Assembly (NCBI GenBank): GCA_002197995.1
Contig: NGZR01000001.1
Coordinates: 4,278,001 to 4,342,000, forward strand
Direction of reading: 5' to 3'
Length of the DNA stretch: 64,000 bases
Origin: Gaeumannomyces sp. JS-464
Taxonomy: Eukaryota; Ascomycota; Sordariomycetes; Magnaporthales; Magnaporthaceae
The first letter of the stretch is position 1. Each line of letters opens with the position of its first letter. A program made the translations under genes and the position numbers. Of this stretch, positions 10,465 to 24,191 are shown piece after piece. Under the pieces are notes generated by a model that was not told the origin of the DNA, made no database searches, and saw only the letters and a list, made by a program, of their open reading frames with translations.

Positions 10465-13400
10465 GATGCGGTATTGGTGAATTGGGTTTAGTTGAGCTGT
10501 AGAGGGCGAAGATGTCTGCAATTGAGCTGGTTTTCACCAAGAAAGAGAGTCAGGGGTTGTGTTTTTATTCAGGTTTGGTTCTCCTGGAGACGGAAAAGCT
10601 GGTCGATCTTGTAGTAGAGGATGGAACGGCTCAGATGTGTTGCGTCAGCCGGCGGAAGTGGGGTGGTGAGCTTTAGTGGGGCAAGTGAGGCTTTCGTTGG
10701 GAGCAGCGGAGGAGGGGGCGGGGTTCTCGCGGTTCCTGGCGTCCGGTCAAGTTCATGTGCTTTTGTGAGCGGGATGGAGGATGGGTTGTTGCGCCTTGTA
10801 GCCGAGTGTCAAGGCAAGGCGGAGAGGCGAGCGCATATGCAGGGATCCAGGAGAAGCATCAATGTGACGTGGGAGCTCACCATTGGCAGGCAAGAAGGAG
10901 GCTAGCACGAATGCTTGGTGTGAAGAGAAGAGGAAACCTTCGGTTCAGCCGGTCGAGCTAGAGGAAGGACGCCGTATTTGAATTCAACGGAGCCCTTGTG
11001 GAAGTGTGTGTACCTGATATTCACTCAATTGATGTTCTTCTGTCCAGTCCATGAAATAGCATTGGAACCTCCCATCTCCCAAACTAACTTGCTCACGTCC
11101 ATGTACCGGCCTTCTCTTCTAAGATCTGATACTCCGCGGTGCCACAGTCATCCGTCTGTGTAGCCCTATCTCGAAGATCGTCCTTTATGACAGGTGCCTG
11201 ATCGCAAATCTCCATCGCTGAACACCAGAAAAAAGCCCGTTGCGCTGGTACACCCGAGCCGGGCTTGCTTACCATCCGTTCTTGTTAGAAAGCCAGAAGA
11301 TACCGGGCTGTTCGGAGAATCGCCCGTGGCACCACACGCTGCCTGCCAGCCTTTGGACGGGCATGACAAGCATGTCCCCCAGACGGGGCTGTGCTGTCTG
11401 CATGTACCTATCTAGGGATACGCACACCGTCACGTACATGAGGTGCTGTGGCGTGCAGTGCAGAAGCACCAGGTGGTAAAACAAACAGCTTTGGTTGGTC
11501 GAGGTGGGCGGATCTGCAGTTTGGCCAACTTGCTTTGCCGATGACGATTATTGCTCTGTGCTTCTTGTTGGACAATCCACTCATCCCGCATGAACCAACC
11601 AGCTGCCGCCCGGGAGGACTTGACCCTCGGCCCTTCAACGTGGGTTTCCCTGCCGCGACAGTGTCGATGTGAGCGACTTTCGGGTCACTCATCAGTCTAT
11701 GGTTGCGAATCACGCAAGCACGCCAATCCTAGGCTACTGTGCGATTCCCCTCTCCGGCTTCACCGGCAAAAGGGACACAAATCGGGGGACGAGGATATGT
11801 CCAATATTTTGCAATATGGATGTTGAGCGGGGAACCATATCAGAGAATAGGGAACCCGAATACCTAAACAAGCAAGGGATAATCTTTCGAGGCACCTATC
11901 TGAAAGTGAAAGTGACGTCGGGTCCGATGGGTACCTGAGGCCACATTCCAGCCGAACGGGCCTCCCTTCCTCCTGGTGCGTCAATTTCGGCCACTTTGCC
12001 GTGATTTCTTAACCTTTTTATTTTTATTTTATTTTTCCATTTTTGTTCTCACGTACTAGGACCGGCGCGACCTGTAGGTCAAAAGTCAACAGGACACAAG
12101 GCTCGGCACTTGTATGGGGTATCAATCAAAGATGCACGGGTGCTGCAATTTGGGGGCTGGGCTTGCTGCTACGGTGCACGCGGGCACAAGGCCCAGATCC
12201 TAGAGGATCGATCGGCATCTAATCCAGGGGCATGTGAGGCCGAGGATGGCCGGCCAGATGGACGGACCAACAGCTTCTAATTTCTCCGCAGCTGCGGTAG
12301 GTGTCGGGGGCCTCCTGAAACATGAGAGACGCCCGTTTCTCCAAAGGCGAGCCTGAAACAAATGGCAAAAGATAGCAGTCCTATTTTCCCATCGCCCCAA
12401 GGGGTTTGGGTTAGAGACTAACTATGGCTGGATGACGGAGGGGTTTCCACGAATAGCCACCCACAGGGCGGGAAGGCGAGAAACATAGCCACACCCATGG
12501 TGTCATTGTGCGGGCTCCTGGATCTGTGCTTGAGAAACGAGAAAACACATTCCGATCGGTTCCTGTGGCTTGTGGTTGTCTGACTGATGGCTGGGCGCTA
12601 GCCTCTGAGCTGGCTAGGTTAGCATGCACTGGAAGCATAGCTAGTGACACGAGAAGGCGTTCAAGCCGAGCTGAGGGCACTGGGCCTGGGTCGGGGCAAT
12701 TGGGAGCGGCTGCAAATAGCGACAGAGCAAAGTGCACCATGACGGATACGATAAAGCCCGGCCGCGCTGGCTGCAGTGCTGCTGACTGCTTGCTGCTTCG
12801 GTGGTGCGTGGTCTACACCCGAGAGTGATTCGAACGACTGAGCCGATGTGTTCTCGTATCCATAGCCCACATAGATACCTACCGTTCGCATGGTAGGGCC
12901 TTGAGGGTGCGTGTGCGTATACGTGCATGCGGTGCCTTTTTTTTTCTTCTTTTTTTTTCTCTCTCTCTCTCTCCCTAGACGCCAGCCGTGTCGCGGCGTA
13001 GAACTAGCTCAGCACGATCCGTGCCTCATTCTCGCCAGCCAGGCGTGCCAGGCGCGTAAAGGCCGCACCGCATCAGCGAGCCCCCAGAATTCATGGTCGT
13101 GCCCCGCACCCTCTGTCGCAATCGCACTGAGACCTGCGATGCAACCATGCTAACAAGGGAAGGTGGTGGCAGTCGTGTTGCCAGTCGGCCAGTCAGCCCC
13201 TCTCGCCCGCCACCAACGGGAGGGGAGAAGGGCGGGCAGCGGTCTGTCTCAATGCAAGGCACGTGGATGCAGGATGCAGCCGTGGCAAGGCAGGCGCTGC
13301 TAGGCTTGTGGGACCGCTCGACATCTTACGCCCCCTTTTCTGGCGCGGGGGCGAGCTGAACGAAGCAAAGCCGCTTCTCGACGGCTCCTAAAATAACGAG

Positions 13401-16400
13401 GTGGTCAAACAAAGTCGTTGAGTCAGTGTTTTATTAGCCAGCTGGTCCTGATCACCAATTCCTCCAGCTTTCCGTCGCCAACATTTGCTGCATTTGAGGC
13501 AGCATCGCACGTCTCAGCGCGCATTCTTCACTCAGGCAGATCTGGTAAGGCTGAATGGGTTGGTGCCGAGCGGTTATGGTTCGCTAGCCTGAGATACGAT
13601 AAGACAAAGGGGCGCACACGTGTTTGAGGTTGACACGAAAGGCGTTCTTTGGGTGAAATCAGAGCACGTGACAAGCGCGAGAAACGTTATGCGCCAGGCG
13701 AGAGAGGCGTGCACTAATCCAAGGCGAAGCGGCATTCATCTTGTGGCATGAATATAGGTTGGGATGGCCGAGTCTGGGTGCTATCAATTGAGCAATTGAA
13801 AAGATCGGCACGCAAAGCATGGCCGAGCTAGCGCCCTGGAAGAAGGACTGGGTTTGTTTACTGCCGACTTTCCTGGAAGCGGCCGGCGGCAGACCTCCCA
13901 TCCCAGGACCGAGGGGGTGGCTGAGGAGAACGGCTACCGGCGAACCTGAAAAACGAACAGGCCCACAGTGGGGACAATCTCGTGGTGAAGGGAAACAAAA
14001 CACTCATGCCTTCCTTCATGTGCGCGCATTGAAGGCCCGCAAAAAAAAGAAAAAAGCCCAGTTCCAATTTCCCGTGCCGGACCAAGGCAGGCGCTGCTGC
14101 ACGTTGGCTCCGTCACTCCGTTTTGCTCACGGGGCTCTGGGAATGCGTGCCCGTTTTGCCGCTCTGAGAAGCGATCTCCGCCGGGCAGGGCAGACCCGTC
14201 CGTCATCCAATGCAGCTTGGACGTGGACTCAGGGAGCGAGGTTGGACAAGAAGCCAGCCAAAGTTGAGACAGGAGGACACGAGAACCGTCCATTCAGAGG
14301 GCGAGGGCGCTCTGCTTTGCGCGGAGGAAAACTGAGCGCTTGTGCTGGCGTGTGCCACCCGGCCGGCTCCGTTCGCACGACGGGCCTTCACGCTTGGGTC
14401 TGTGTCCCAAGCTTCCCTCCAGGTCCCCCAACGGCCACAGCCCACACTGCCGAGAAGCGAGGTGGGAGGTGGTATCCATTCTCCTTTTCGCCCCGCCTTG
14501 TCAACATCCCGAGCCCGCAGCCGTACTAGGCACGGGTGCGCGCGATAATGTCCTGCTGGAATGCAATAATCGGTGGACGGCGTGAAGGACAGGGCAACGT
14601 GGTCCAACGTTGCTCGACCGATCGCTGAACTCAGGGAGGACGGGCGCCAAAGAGGGGTGGGCGGGTGGGGCAGCTCCTAATTGTCGTCGCCCATTCGATG
14701 GGACAAGCCCGCTGCCCGGTGGGGCTTGGCTCGAGCAGTCGAAACCGATCTTGTCCATTTGCGGACAGAATCAATTTTTGGCAGCGCAGCAATGGAAATT
14801 TGCAAAATCGTCCGCGGCGGCACGGTTATTGACCACGCAGCCAATAGCGACCCCTGGCTGCCTGCACGCCGGCGGGTTCTCGCAATGACCAAGGAAGGCG
14901 AGGGAGGGTGAGCCGGCCAGCCTTTGTGGTCATCTGGTACCTGCCAGCTCCCCTGGCGGCGACCTGCTGCCGCCTGCCAAAGGCCCCCAAAGGACGGCGG
15001 CCAGCACAAGTACCGCCCGTCTGAACGTCAGGTATCCCCCATCAGCCTGTTTTCTAATAGCGGACCAAGCCATGCCGCCGGCGCACCACCATATCTGCCG
15101 AATTCGACCACGCTTGCCCCTTTCGAGGGCGGCGCAATTTACCACCACACCCTCCAGTTACGAGGCCTTGGAAGAAGGGGGGCAGCAGGACGGCCAGCCA
15201 GAGTGGGCCCGCTGGCTGCGTGCGTGTGCGTTTGTGCGTTGTGTGCGCGCATGTCCGGCTGCTGGTGACCTGTCGTCCAACCGCTTCTGCCCCTGCCCCT
15301 GGTGGATCGACTGGCTTGTTGCCCGCTGGCTCTGTTTCCCGAACGGTGCGCAAGCAAGTCGCCAGGAACACCCATCCTTTGGCGAGAGTGACGGTCCAAG
15401 GGTGGCCCTAGCTCGCGCCGTTCCTGAGCGCAGGCATGCCGGCGGACTGTCCCCCCCCCCCCGCCCCTTTGCACTGCGTCCCGTTTGCCCACCACACGAG
15501 ATTACGGCAGCGGCACTAACACGGCTCGCCCGCGCGCTGCATAGCGGTCAGATAGCGCGGCCCCCTGCGACCACCTGGCCGGTGTTCATCCCTGCCCCCG
15601 GGCCTGTCAGCGTTTTTCCATCCGTCCCCAAAGTGGCCCGCCCCTCTCTCGTTCTCTCCGCCCCATCATCCCATCCATCCCTCGCCGCTCGCTGCTCCGC
15701 TTTTGGTGTGTGCTCCCTGGTCGGGCTGCTGTGCCAGCATTGTCTTTTCTCCCGCCTGCCGCCGCCTCTCCTTTGCTCTGCCCTTCCCCTTCCTTTCTCC
15801 GCCATCCGCCATCCTCAACGCCGACGCCTACCCGTGATCACCCGTCTTTCGGCGACGACGATCCTCCCGTGTCACGCCCTTCGAGCTCGAGTCTGAGAGA
15901 TTCCCGGATCTCTCTCGACGCGAGCCTGGAAGGTCCTCCGGAGGTCTCGCAACCACGGAAAGCCCCATGCCAAGCCGACACCCCATGAGGCCGCTGACGC
16001 GAACACGGACGAGCCCAGTCACCTCCTGAAGGAACTCCTTTCTGGAAGCCTGCTTTGTCGACGATTTCTCGTCGAGTCACTCTTTTGAAAGAAAACCAAC
16101 ACGCCAGCGCTTGGGGACGGACAAAGAGTCCCAAAAACAACAACAGCCCGGTGCTAGGTCATTCCGTGAGTGACAAAGCCAGAGACGCCACCGCGCGACG
16201 ACGATTGATTGCCAAGGGGTGCATAAAAATATCCTGCAAGAGGAGGGCTGCGAGGGCGGGCGAGTGCGCGAGAGAACACAGAAGCCAGAACCGTGTGGTT
16301 TGAAAGGGGGAATTTACTTGTCCTTGTCGCCTTGGAACAAAGTGACGGGGTGGGTTATTTTTGTTCGCACCGCGGCCACTTTGACGGCCTCCTCGCCCGC

Positions 16401-16741
16401 ATCCCCCAAGGGATCAGTCATGCACCTCGACGGCATCAATTCGATCGGCCCTTTTCCAGGTCCTCGTACTAACACGATCGTCCATGGCCAACAGCTAGCT
16501 GTATACATTCGTTGATTGACATATTTGTCAAGTACACTCGTTTCCTCGTTCCCTGACAGAGTGAGTTCGGTCCTCCTGTCTACCCCTGAACCTTCTCCCA
16601 ACCTCCGCACGGAATCGTGGTTGGAATCGCGCGCTGGTCTCTAGGCTATCGAGACAAGTCACGACGGTTTCCTGCCATAGGGAAGGAAATTAGAGGCCGC
16701 AGGATGTTATCTAACCGCAAAATCGCAAGCTAGACATAAAA
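10465..16741. other. Long gene-poor region upstream of Msb2
   Basis: Over 6 kb between FKBP12 (-) and Msb2 (+) with no protein I can recognise. Open frames of 80-275 codons occur on both strands but have unbiased or repetitive composition; none has a domain, signal peptide or conserved motif. A poly-pyrimidine/CT-repeat block lies at about 12937-12976. A C10 run is near 15450. CT-rich text at about 15640-15800, close in style to fungal leaders, is followed by CpG-rich sequence. Part of it may be a long Msb2 promoter or 5' leader; a non-coding RNA cannot be excluded. Confidence 0.4.
12937..12976. repeat. Poly-T / (CT)n low-complexity tract
   Basis: A run of T with scattered C changes directly into alternating CT, about 40 bp. 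It is a simple sequence repeat with no coding role. Confidence 0.85.
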
Positions 16742-18835
16742 ATGCACACCACCTCAGTCCTGGCCGCGGCCTTCGTGGCCGCCGCCACCCTCGTCAGCGC
16801 GGAGCCCGAAAGGCCCAAGATCTACTTTCCCCGTAACGTCAAGCGCCAGTTCTTCAATGTGACCACCAGCCAGGAGTCCTCGACGTCGCAGTCGACGCCC
16901 CCGGTTCTTCCCGCGAGCTCAACGAAGCGCCAGAACCTGGGAGACTTCCTCTCTAGCATCGCCGACAGCTTCGAGCCCTCGAAGGCACCGACCTCGGACT
17001 CTAGCAGCGACAGTACTACCATCGTTGTCTCGAGTACTATTGTGGTTCCTCCTCCGTCCGAAACTTCGACATCGTCTGCGCCCTCCAAGGTCGGCTCGTC
17101 GACTGGTAGTCTTCCCGAGACCGTGATTCCTCCCACTACGAGCTCTGTTGCCGGTGTCTCGTCTGAAGCCCCGGCGACTCCGACTGTGACCGTTTCGTCC
17201 AGCTCGAGCGGCATTCTGCTCGCCCCGACCGGCGAGGTCACCCCGACGTCGTCGGCAGACCCACTGGCTGGCATCTCATCGATTCTCAGCAGCGCTGTGT
17301 CCGAGGTCTCTACGGCTCTGACCCCTAACACGACTGAGCCCGTCACTGTTCAGCCTACGACCGCTCAGCCCACGACCATCCTTCCAACTGTGACGATCGA
17401 GCCTTCCACCGTGTCCACCCCCGTCCCGACCACCACCGCTGACCCGACCACCGTCCTTGACCCGACCATTACCCCTGGTCCGTCGACTGGGATTGACACC
17501 ACCACGGCCCCCCTCCTCCTCCTTCGAGCACCGTCATTCCCCCGCCCCCGATCAGCAATTCGACGGACCAGGGAACGACGACAACGAGCCCTTCCCCACA
17601 ACCGGCGCTCCGTTTTCCGATACTACTACGACCACGCCCTCGGTTATCCCGACCGACGTGCCGACCGCCAACAACACCATCTCTGTCCCGCCGACCACTT
17701 CGACTGAGCCTCCCGTGACCTCGCCCCCCACGGACAGCCTGCCCACTCTTGGCCCTACGCACCGGCATCTTCTGGAAACGGCACAATCTCTCTGCCCTCT
17801 ACCTCGACGCCGCCGAAGGATGAACCTATCACGTCTACCTCTGCGCCTAGCTCGACCAGTGCGCCCTGGCTCCCGTCCACTCTAGTTATTGGTATGCCTT
17901 CGCCCACCAAGTCGGATGATCCCAATGTGCCCTCTGCGACTGCCACTCCCATCCCCTCGGATCTGCCCAAGGCTATCACGCCTGATTCGGACAACAAGCC
18001 GCTTCCGGAGGACACGGTCGAGATCCAGGTCGGGTTCAACTACGCGCTCAACTACGAGTTCGTCGCTGGCACCCCGCAGGCCGCCGCCCAGATTTTCAAG
18101 CTGCTCCCACAGGCTCTGGGTTACCTCCCGGGAACTGAGCAGGCCGACAAGGTGCAGATGCGTCGCCTGCAGCCCCTGAACACCAACAAGGAGCTGGGTT
18201 TCATCACCACCATCGCCATTGCCACCTACCCGAAGGACCAGGTTAACAGGCTGAGGCTGGATGTCAAGATCCCGAGCTCGAAGCTGTACCAGAACCCGAA
18301 CGCTCTGGTGCACAACCTTACGCTCGAGATCAACCCTGCTATTGACATTCTGGTCGGCAGCCTTGACTCGACTGGCGGCAACGGCGCGCCTGGTGGCTCA
18401 CCCGGCAGCCCTGGCGCTCCTCCCAACGATGTGTTCAACAACGAGAACAGCAGCAACAACCCGTCGGCCTCTCAGAGGGCTACCTTTGCCGGCATCACCG
18501 TCGGCGCCGTGTCCCTGGCCGCTGCTTACGGTGCTGCCATGTTCATCATCGCGCGCAGGTACAAGAAGAAGAGACAGGCCCACCAGCGCTCCAGCTCCCT
18601 GAGCGGCGGCTCCAGGTCCACGACGCCGGGCATGCGCGAGGCTAGCGGCAGCCCTGCGCTGATGGGTGGTGCTCTGCTCAGCCGTGATTTCACCTCCAGC
18701 TACGGTGGAGTTGCGGGCGGTGTCCCTGGCGGCCGCGACAGCCATGGCAGTGGCCGTAGCGGCGCTGGCAACTCGGGTCGGACGGCCTTCATCTCGGCAC
18801 CTGTTGCCCAGGAGAACTCGCTTGGCTGGAACTAA
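16742..18835 (+). CDS. msb2: Signalling mucin Msb2 (surface sensor upstream of the filamentation/pathogenicity MAPK)
   Basis: Single-pass plasma-membrane mucin that in fungi acts upstream of Cdc42/Ste11-type MAPK signalling; in plant pathogens Msb2 proteins help sense the host surface. N-terminus MHTTSVLAAAFVAAATLVSA is a signal peptide. A Ser/Thr/Pro-rich extracellular region of about 400 residues follows (many TTT, STST, PTT). Then comes the conserved membrane-proximal domain, roughly residues 427-540: FVAGTPQAAAQIFKLLPQAL, QADKVQMRRLQPLNTNKELG, SSKLYQNPNALVHNL. One membrane span (about 581-604) ends in the basic anchor RRYKKKR, followed by a ~95-residue Gly/Ser-rich cytoplasmic tail ending NSLGWN. 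The mucin region changes frame three times, near 17508-17513, 17594 and 17753, each at a C run and each equal to a one-base loss, so the frame is restored. Total is about 698 residues. Confidence 0.85.
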
Positions 18836-20912
18836 GAACACAACCGAGTCGACCGTATCTGGAGAGCGGAGAGCTCGCCACCCGATCGATTCCTGCCACA
18901 TGCCACCCGCCATATTTGCAATATCTCGACGTCTCAATAGAAGATACACGCCGGCCTGCCTTACCTCCTTTGCTGTTTTCTTGCATAACTTCGATACCCC
19001 TCGGGACTTCGCGGTTTTGATTGCATCCCAGACCACCGTGCTCGGACTGGAGTTTTGGTACCTCCGCCTCGCGGCGGTCTGTTTTACTATCAAGCGCCCG
19101 AGATTTTGTGTTTCTCTTTTTTTTTTTTCCCTGTTTGAGATTTTTCTCCCCTTCTTCATGGTCCGTGGATGGCCTTGTCTGAACCAGGGTTCCCCTCGGG
19201 CCATTAAACTTTACCACATACACGCCTCTACCCTATACCAAAAGGACCGTGCCCCTATTTGCCTGTCTGCCCCCTCGGCGGCTCGGTTCCTGGGTCACAG
19301 GCCCTATTTCTCTAATCATATTTCTCAATATTGGCGAAGTCTACCGTGGCCAGGTGTCGATCCGGGCTACCCCTTTCCAGAGCGAAAGTTCATGCGATGC
19401 TGTTTTTTGTGGCGGAGCGCAGGAGTTGTCCATCAGGGAGGCAATCATGATTTGGGGATGACGAGCTGAGCGAGAATGAGCTAAGGGCCACGCAACCAAC
19501 ACGCCGCGGCCGAGGCGGAAGATGACGGACCACGTTTCCTCCCCGGCTACCGGCCACAAGCTGAAAAAAAGCACACCACCACGGGACAGACGAGTCTCCT
19601 TTTCCTCTGTACATTTTTATGTTCAAAAGCCCCAATATCTTACTTTTTACGTATAGATCCATTGTCAATAAGGGGATGAGACAGGAAAGGCTCGTCAGTC
19701 TGCCAAACGCCGACTCCTCCGCTATCCATTCTGGTTTACTTTGTACTGTCTGTTCTATCCCCGCCCGTGGGATTGTTCGCAAACGAGAGCATGGGACTGC
19801 AAGTTGGAGATAGTGGGCCGCGATGTGTGGCCCCAATTTCCGTCAATCCACCTTGGCCCGCGACAACGGTTGCCCTCGTGGCTTCAGGGGCAGAGCAAGA
19901 CGAGGAACAAGCGGGTGGGCCATCCATATCTTGGCGGCCGACTCTGCTTAAACCGCAAATGCCTGAGAGGCATTTTCCTCCATCCCATGTACTGCACTTG
20001 TTTTTTCCCTCTGGCTTTTCTTTCTTATCGTGATCACAATGATACATTGCATGGGGACGGCGGACGCAGCAGAACCTACGACTAGAGACGATTTCGGGAA
20101 ATATGAATGAAAAAATATTTAAAATTACCTTTTTGAGTATTGCCGCCTTGGCTGTCCGTTGGACCGGGCTTTGTCCTTGTGCGAATATGCTATCATTCTG
20201 CAGCATCTTCGAAAGCAATATCACGTTCATGGGGGATCCTGTTGGCGGATGGAGGACGGCTGACTGGTCTTGCTGGTGTCGGGCTGTTGGTCGGCAATGG
20301 TGAGATGTCGGTTCTTTGGGTCCAATTTCCCAATCTGCAGGGACGTGACTTGTGTGTTGCGATTCCATTGTTGTCGCCAATTTTACGGGCGTCATCATAG
20401 CCTGACCGCCCGCAGCTTTCAATTCAGCATGCGCGCTGTTGGGCCACGGCACGGTGTTTCTCACCGCGCCGACAAGGTACATGTATCCATCACGCCCCAA
20501 TTGGACGACCCAGCCGGGGCGCTTGTCGGCCGTTCGCAATGTCGCCTCTGCAAGGTCGATGCGTTCTGGGTCTCGGTTGAATGCATCCATGTTTGTTGTC
20601 ATTGTTGGCAGGGAGAGCTTGGGCCTGAGAGCTGACCAAGTCAAATTAATTGAGCGTGCAGCACGACCCACACACCCGCCATGGATGAGGTAATTACCAC
20701 CTCTCCAATGACAGATGGCGTGAATACGACCGTTTCCTGCAATGGAGCGTGCATTCCACATCATCGTAGCCTCTCCATGTCACCAACAGCCCTCAACTCC
20801 GTATCTGCTGTTCCAGGAACGGCGAGCATCTCATTGTCAAAGGCCAGGCCGGACGGAGGGAGAGAAAAAAAAAAGGAGTCAATAACGGTCGGCACCCCTG
20901 TCCGTCTGGTGA
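18836..20912. other. Intergenic, Msb2 3' flank and MFS 5' flank
   Basis: No gene recognised. A T10 run (about 19120) and AT-rich patches (20100-20130) occur. A 342-codon open frame on minus (20764-19736) has no family features and I do not call it. Confidence 0.4.
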
Positions 20913-23264
20913 ATGCGCGCAAATCCCAATTTGAAGCCGACAGACAGGGAAACCTGGCGCCGCACGGGGCAGCCAGAACGCAGCGATGGCTGCCGCCCCA
21001 CAGCGACGGCAGCATCAGCAGCGGGGAGAGGGCGCTTAGGTGGCCCACCGCAACTCCACCCCGGCGGCAGCACCCCCTCATCCTTATCGACTTCGGACGG
21101 AGACAACCCTACGAAAGGACACCACGCCGGTGGGGCCCCTTCATCGCCGCTGCCGCCGGTCCACGACGCGGACGGCATCGAGCTCGAGTCGCTGGGGCGC
21201 CCGGGCCGGCGACGGCCCCACGCGCCTCGGCGCGGGCGAGCCGATGATGATGATGATGGGGTCGAGAGTTCGGGCGATGATCTTGACGGGGACGGAGACG
21301 GAGACGGAGACGGAGATGACGATGGCAGCTGCAATGGTAGTGGCACGCGGCGCCGAGGCGACCGCCGTGGCAGCGTCGCCAGCGCCACGGCAAGCTTTCA
21401 GCTCTACACTCGCGACGAAGAGCGCGCTGTGGTCAGAAAGTTTGACCGCCGGCTGGTCGGCTTCCTCGCCTTGCTGTACATGCTGAGCTTTCTCGACCGG
21501 TCCAGTATGTATTCTTTTCCACCTCGGAGCCCCTTGCTTTCACTTCCTCTGTCCCCCAGCTTCCCCAAATCTTGTCGCCCAGTATGCATAAATCGGAGGC
21601 CGTGCTCGCTCTATGCTTCCCCAACGTTTCTGTCAGCCCGAATCTTCACTCCGATCCTGTCGAGCTATTCTCGGTGGACAATGCATCCTGCGCGTCCCAA
21701 AGCTTGTCCACGATGACGTGGAGGTCCCTTAGAAGAGGCCCTGCCTCCTCGGGCCGTCTCTTGGACGTTTCGTCTCATCCCATCTGCTGCAGCGCGCTGA
21801 TACTCCCGTTCAGACATTGGAAACGCCCGCGTCGCTGGCATGGAAATGGACCTGCAGACCTCGCCGCCGCGCGACGACTGGTACGAATGGGCCCTGTCGG
21901 CCTTCTACCTTACCTACATCGCCTTCGAGTGGCTGTCGCTGCTGTGGCGTATCATTCCCGCCCACGTCTTCGTCTCCCTCATCGTCTCATCTTGGGGCCT
22001 TGCCGCTTCGGCCCAGGCTATCGCCACGTCCTATCCCATGCTCATCGTCCTGCGTGCGCTGCTTGGCATTGGCGAGGCTGGCTTTACCGGCATCCCACTT
22101 TACCTATCATTCTTTTTTAAACGTGAGGAGTTGGCATTCCGCACTGCCATTTTTATTTCCGGTGTGTTTTTTCCTTCCCGCTCGGCGGTATTAAACTGCG
22201 CTGGCTGCCGTAAAGTAAAATTATAGCTGACACTGCCGCTCAAAACCTTCAAGCCGCGCCACTTGCCACATCCTTTGCCTCTAGTCTCGCATGGCTAATA
22301 CTGAAACTTGGCGAGCACGGCCTGTCACGCCATGGCGTCTTCTCTTTCTGCTCGAGGGCTTCCCCTCTATCCTCGCAGCCGTCGCCGCTTGGCACATTGT
22401 TCCGGATTCGCCACAAACGGCCTCCTACCTCACAAGGCGGGAGAAGAAGGTCGCCGGCCTTAGACTGAGACACTCGGAGGTCGGAAGCAGGGGCGCAGCT
22501 CAAGCTTGTAACCTGCAGGCTTCGAAGACGGCCGTAAGCCAGGCGCTTGGAGCGCTTGTGGACCCAGTCGCCCTCCTGACGGCACTCATGATGTTTTTCG
22601 CCAACATGGCTTACTCATCACTTCCCGTCTTCCTACCTACGATGCTCGAGGAGTCGATGGGCCATGATAGGCTTCGTGCCCAGGCCTTCTCGGCGCCCCC
22701 TTATCTCGTATCATTCATGCTGGTGCTGGCAGCCGCGCGTGGTCCGACGCCATCCGGTCGCGGAGCAGTCTCGTGATCACGGCTGCCCTGCTGTCCATGG
22801 CCGGCTACGGCGTGCTAGCATTATCGGAGCGCGGCTTGCGGCTCGACCCAGCCAGCCCGTGGCGTTACCTGGCTGTCTACCCAGCCGCCTCGGGCTTCTT
22901 CATAGTAGTAACCCTGACCCTCGCCTGGACCATCAACAACCAGCGCACCGAGGGTAGGCAGAAGGTTGGGTTCGCGCTGGTGCAGGTCGTTGGCCAGTGC
23001 GGACCCTTGATCGGCGCCAGGCTCTACCCGCGCTCCCAGGCGCCGTTCTACACCGCCGGCATGGCGGCCTGCGCGGCGGCCATGCTGAGCGTCGCGGGCC
23101 TGGCGCTCGCGCTGCGCTGGCTGCTGGCGCGCCGGAACCGCGCGCTTGACGCCGCGGCTGCCGAGGGGGACCAACCTGGGGAAGCAGAGGGACTCATCGA
23201 CGATGGCGAACACACCAAGTCGAGGTCCCTGTCGGGGGATTGCGGGTTCCGGTATATGCTTTGA
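20913..23264 (+). CDS. MFS transporter, anion:cation symporter type (allantoate/nicotinate permease-like)
   Basis: Plasma-membrane proton-coupled importer of an organic anion; substrate not predictable. Exons 20913(start uncertain)-21504, 21814-22161 and 22254-23264. The first join (GTATGT...TTCAG) gives LSFLDRS-NIGNARVAGMEMDLQ, the family signature after helix 1. The second (GTGTGT...TCAAG) gives FIS-AAPLATSFASSLAW. Further motifs: YEWALSAFYLTYIAFEW, SYPMLIVLRALLGIGEAGFT, WRLLFLLEGFPSILAAVAAW, and the C-half block TLAWTINNQRTEGRQKVGFA with QVVGQCGPLIGARLYP. About 12 membrane spans can be traced. The cytosolic N-terminus is acidic with an Asp-Gly repeat (about 21283-21318). Frame slips occur near 22330 (SR-PWRLL) and 22740 (before WSDAIRSRSS). 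Confidence 0.85.
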
Positions 23265-24170
23265 CCGTTGATGACTTGCCTATACACCCTCGGGGATGTA
23301 TCCCCGTAACGCTCCGTGAGATGTTGGCGCTGATCCATACCCTTGCTTTGTGTAGCTATAGCTGCGAATTATTACACCCGTATCACTATCAAGATAGTAT
23401 CACAATCTTCCCGAGTGCCTACTTTCTTATTGGATGAATGTGTATTCTGCCTTCACTCTGGGTCTGGCCGCTGCTATGACGAGCATGGTTCCGGCCAGGT
23501 CCATGTGAAAACTCCCTGGTAGATACATAATCACATGAAACTATACCGAATAGAATGAAGAAGGGAAAAACGCGTGAAAAGATAATTGCGAAGCCTCAAC
23601 TGGGTGCCAGTGAGATCGCAGGGCCCAGAAACCGACACTCGGGGTCAAACAACAGACACATTGTTCCTATCTGCGCTTCGATTTTGCTACCGTCATCGTT
23701 ACATAGGCAAGGCTTCCAAGAGCTAGGTAGGGAGAACTGCGTGCACTGCCGAGCGGAGAGGGCAGTCGTCAGATGTGGCTCAGCAGCCGGGCCGGACCGG
23801 ACCGTCCTGGCCGGCCCCGGCTCAAGGCCGATCCCGAGCGCCTCCAGCAACGCGTCCGCTGTACACGCGGCAGCGTAGACACCGTGGTGGAATGCTGGGA
23901 GGGAACCCGAGCGGCACAGATCCAAAGCTCCGGGAGGTCTCGTCACCCGCGCTTAGCCGTCCCCTAGCAGCGGGACGAGGTTGCCTCGTTGCTCGAGAGA
24001 GAGAGACTACGTAGGGGTATTGTAGACCGTGGCTTGACATGATCCAGTCTCGGTCATGGGGGCATGAGACTCCATGCTACAGCAGCGTGTGCTATGGGGA
24101 GGTCGCACTGGTCTAGGACGGGTGGGCGACCGCCTGGAGGTATCTTACCTATGCGCTATCGGGCGCATAT

Positions 24171-24191
24171 TTTTTTTTTTTTTTTTTTTTT
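24171..24191. repeat. Poly-T run
   Basis: An uninterrupted T run of about 21 bases inside non-coding sequence. A retroposed poly-A tail on the opposite strand is conceivable, but nothing flanking supports it. Confidence 0.8.

Noticed and set aside
12815..12850. TTCGAA-containing stretch resembling a tRNA T-loop on the minus strand
   Set aside because: Flanking bases do not form a 5-bp T stem or a 7-bp acceptor stem.
15072..15896. 274-codon plus-strand open frame before Msb2
   Set aside because: Cys/Pro/Ser-rich text in a CT-rich region, typical of translated leader or promoter sequence; no recognisable motif.
19736..20764. 342-codon open frame on the minus strand
   Set aside because: No domain, signal peptide, homopolymer-free core or intron logic; amino-acid use looks random. 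Length alone is not strong evidence at this base composition.
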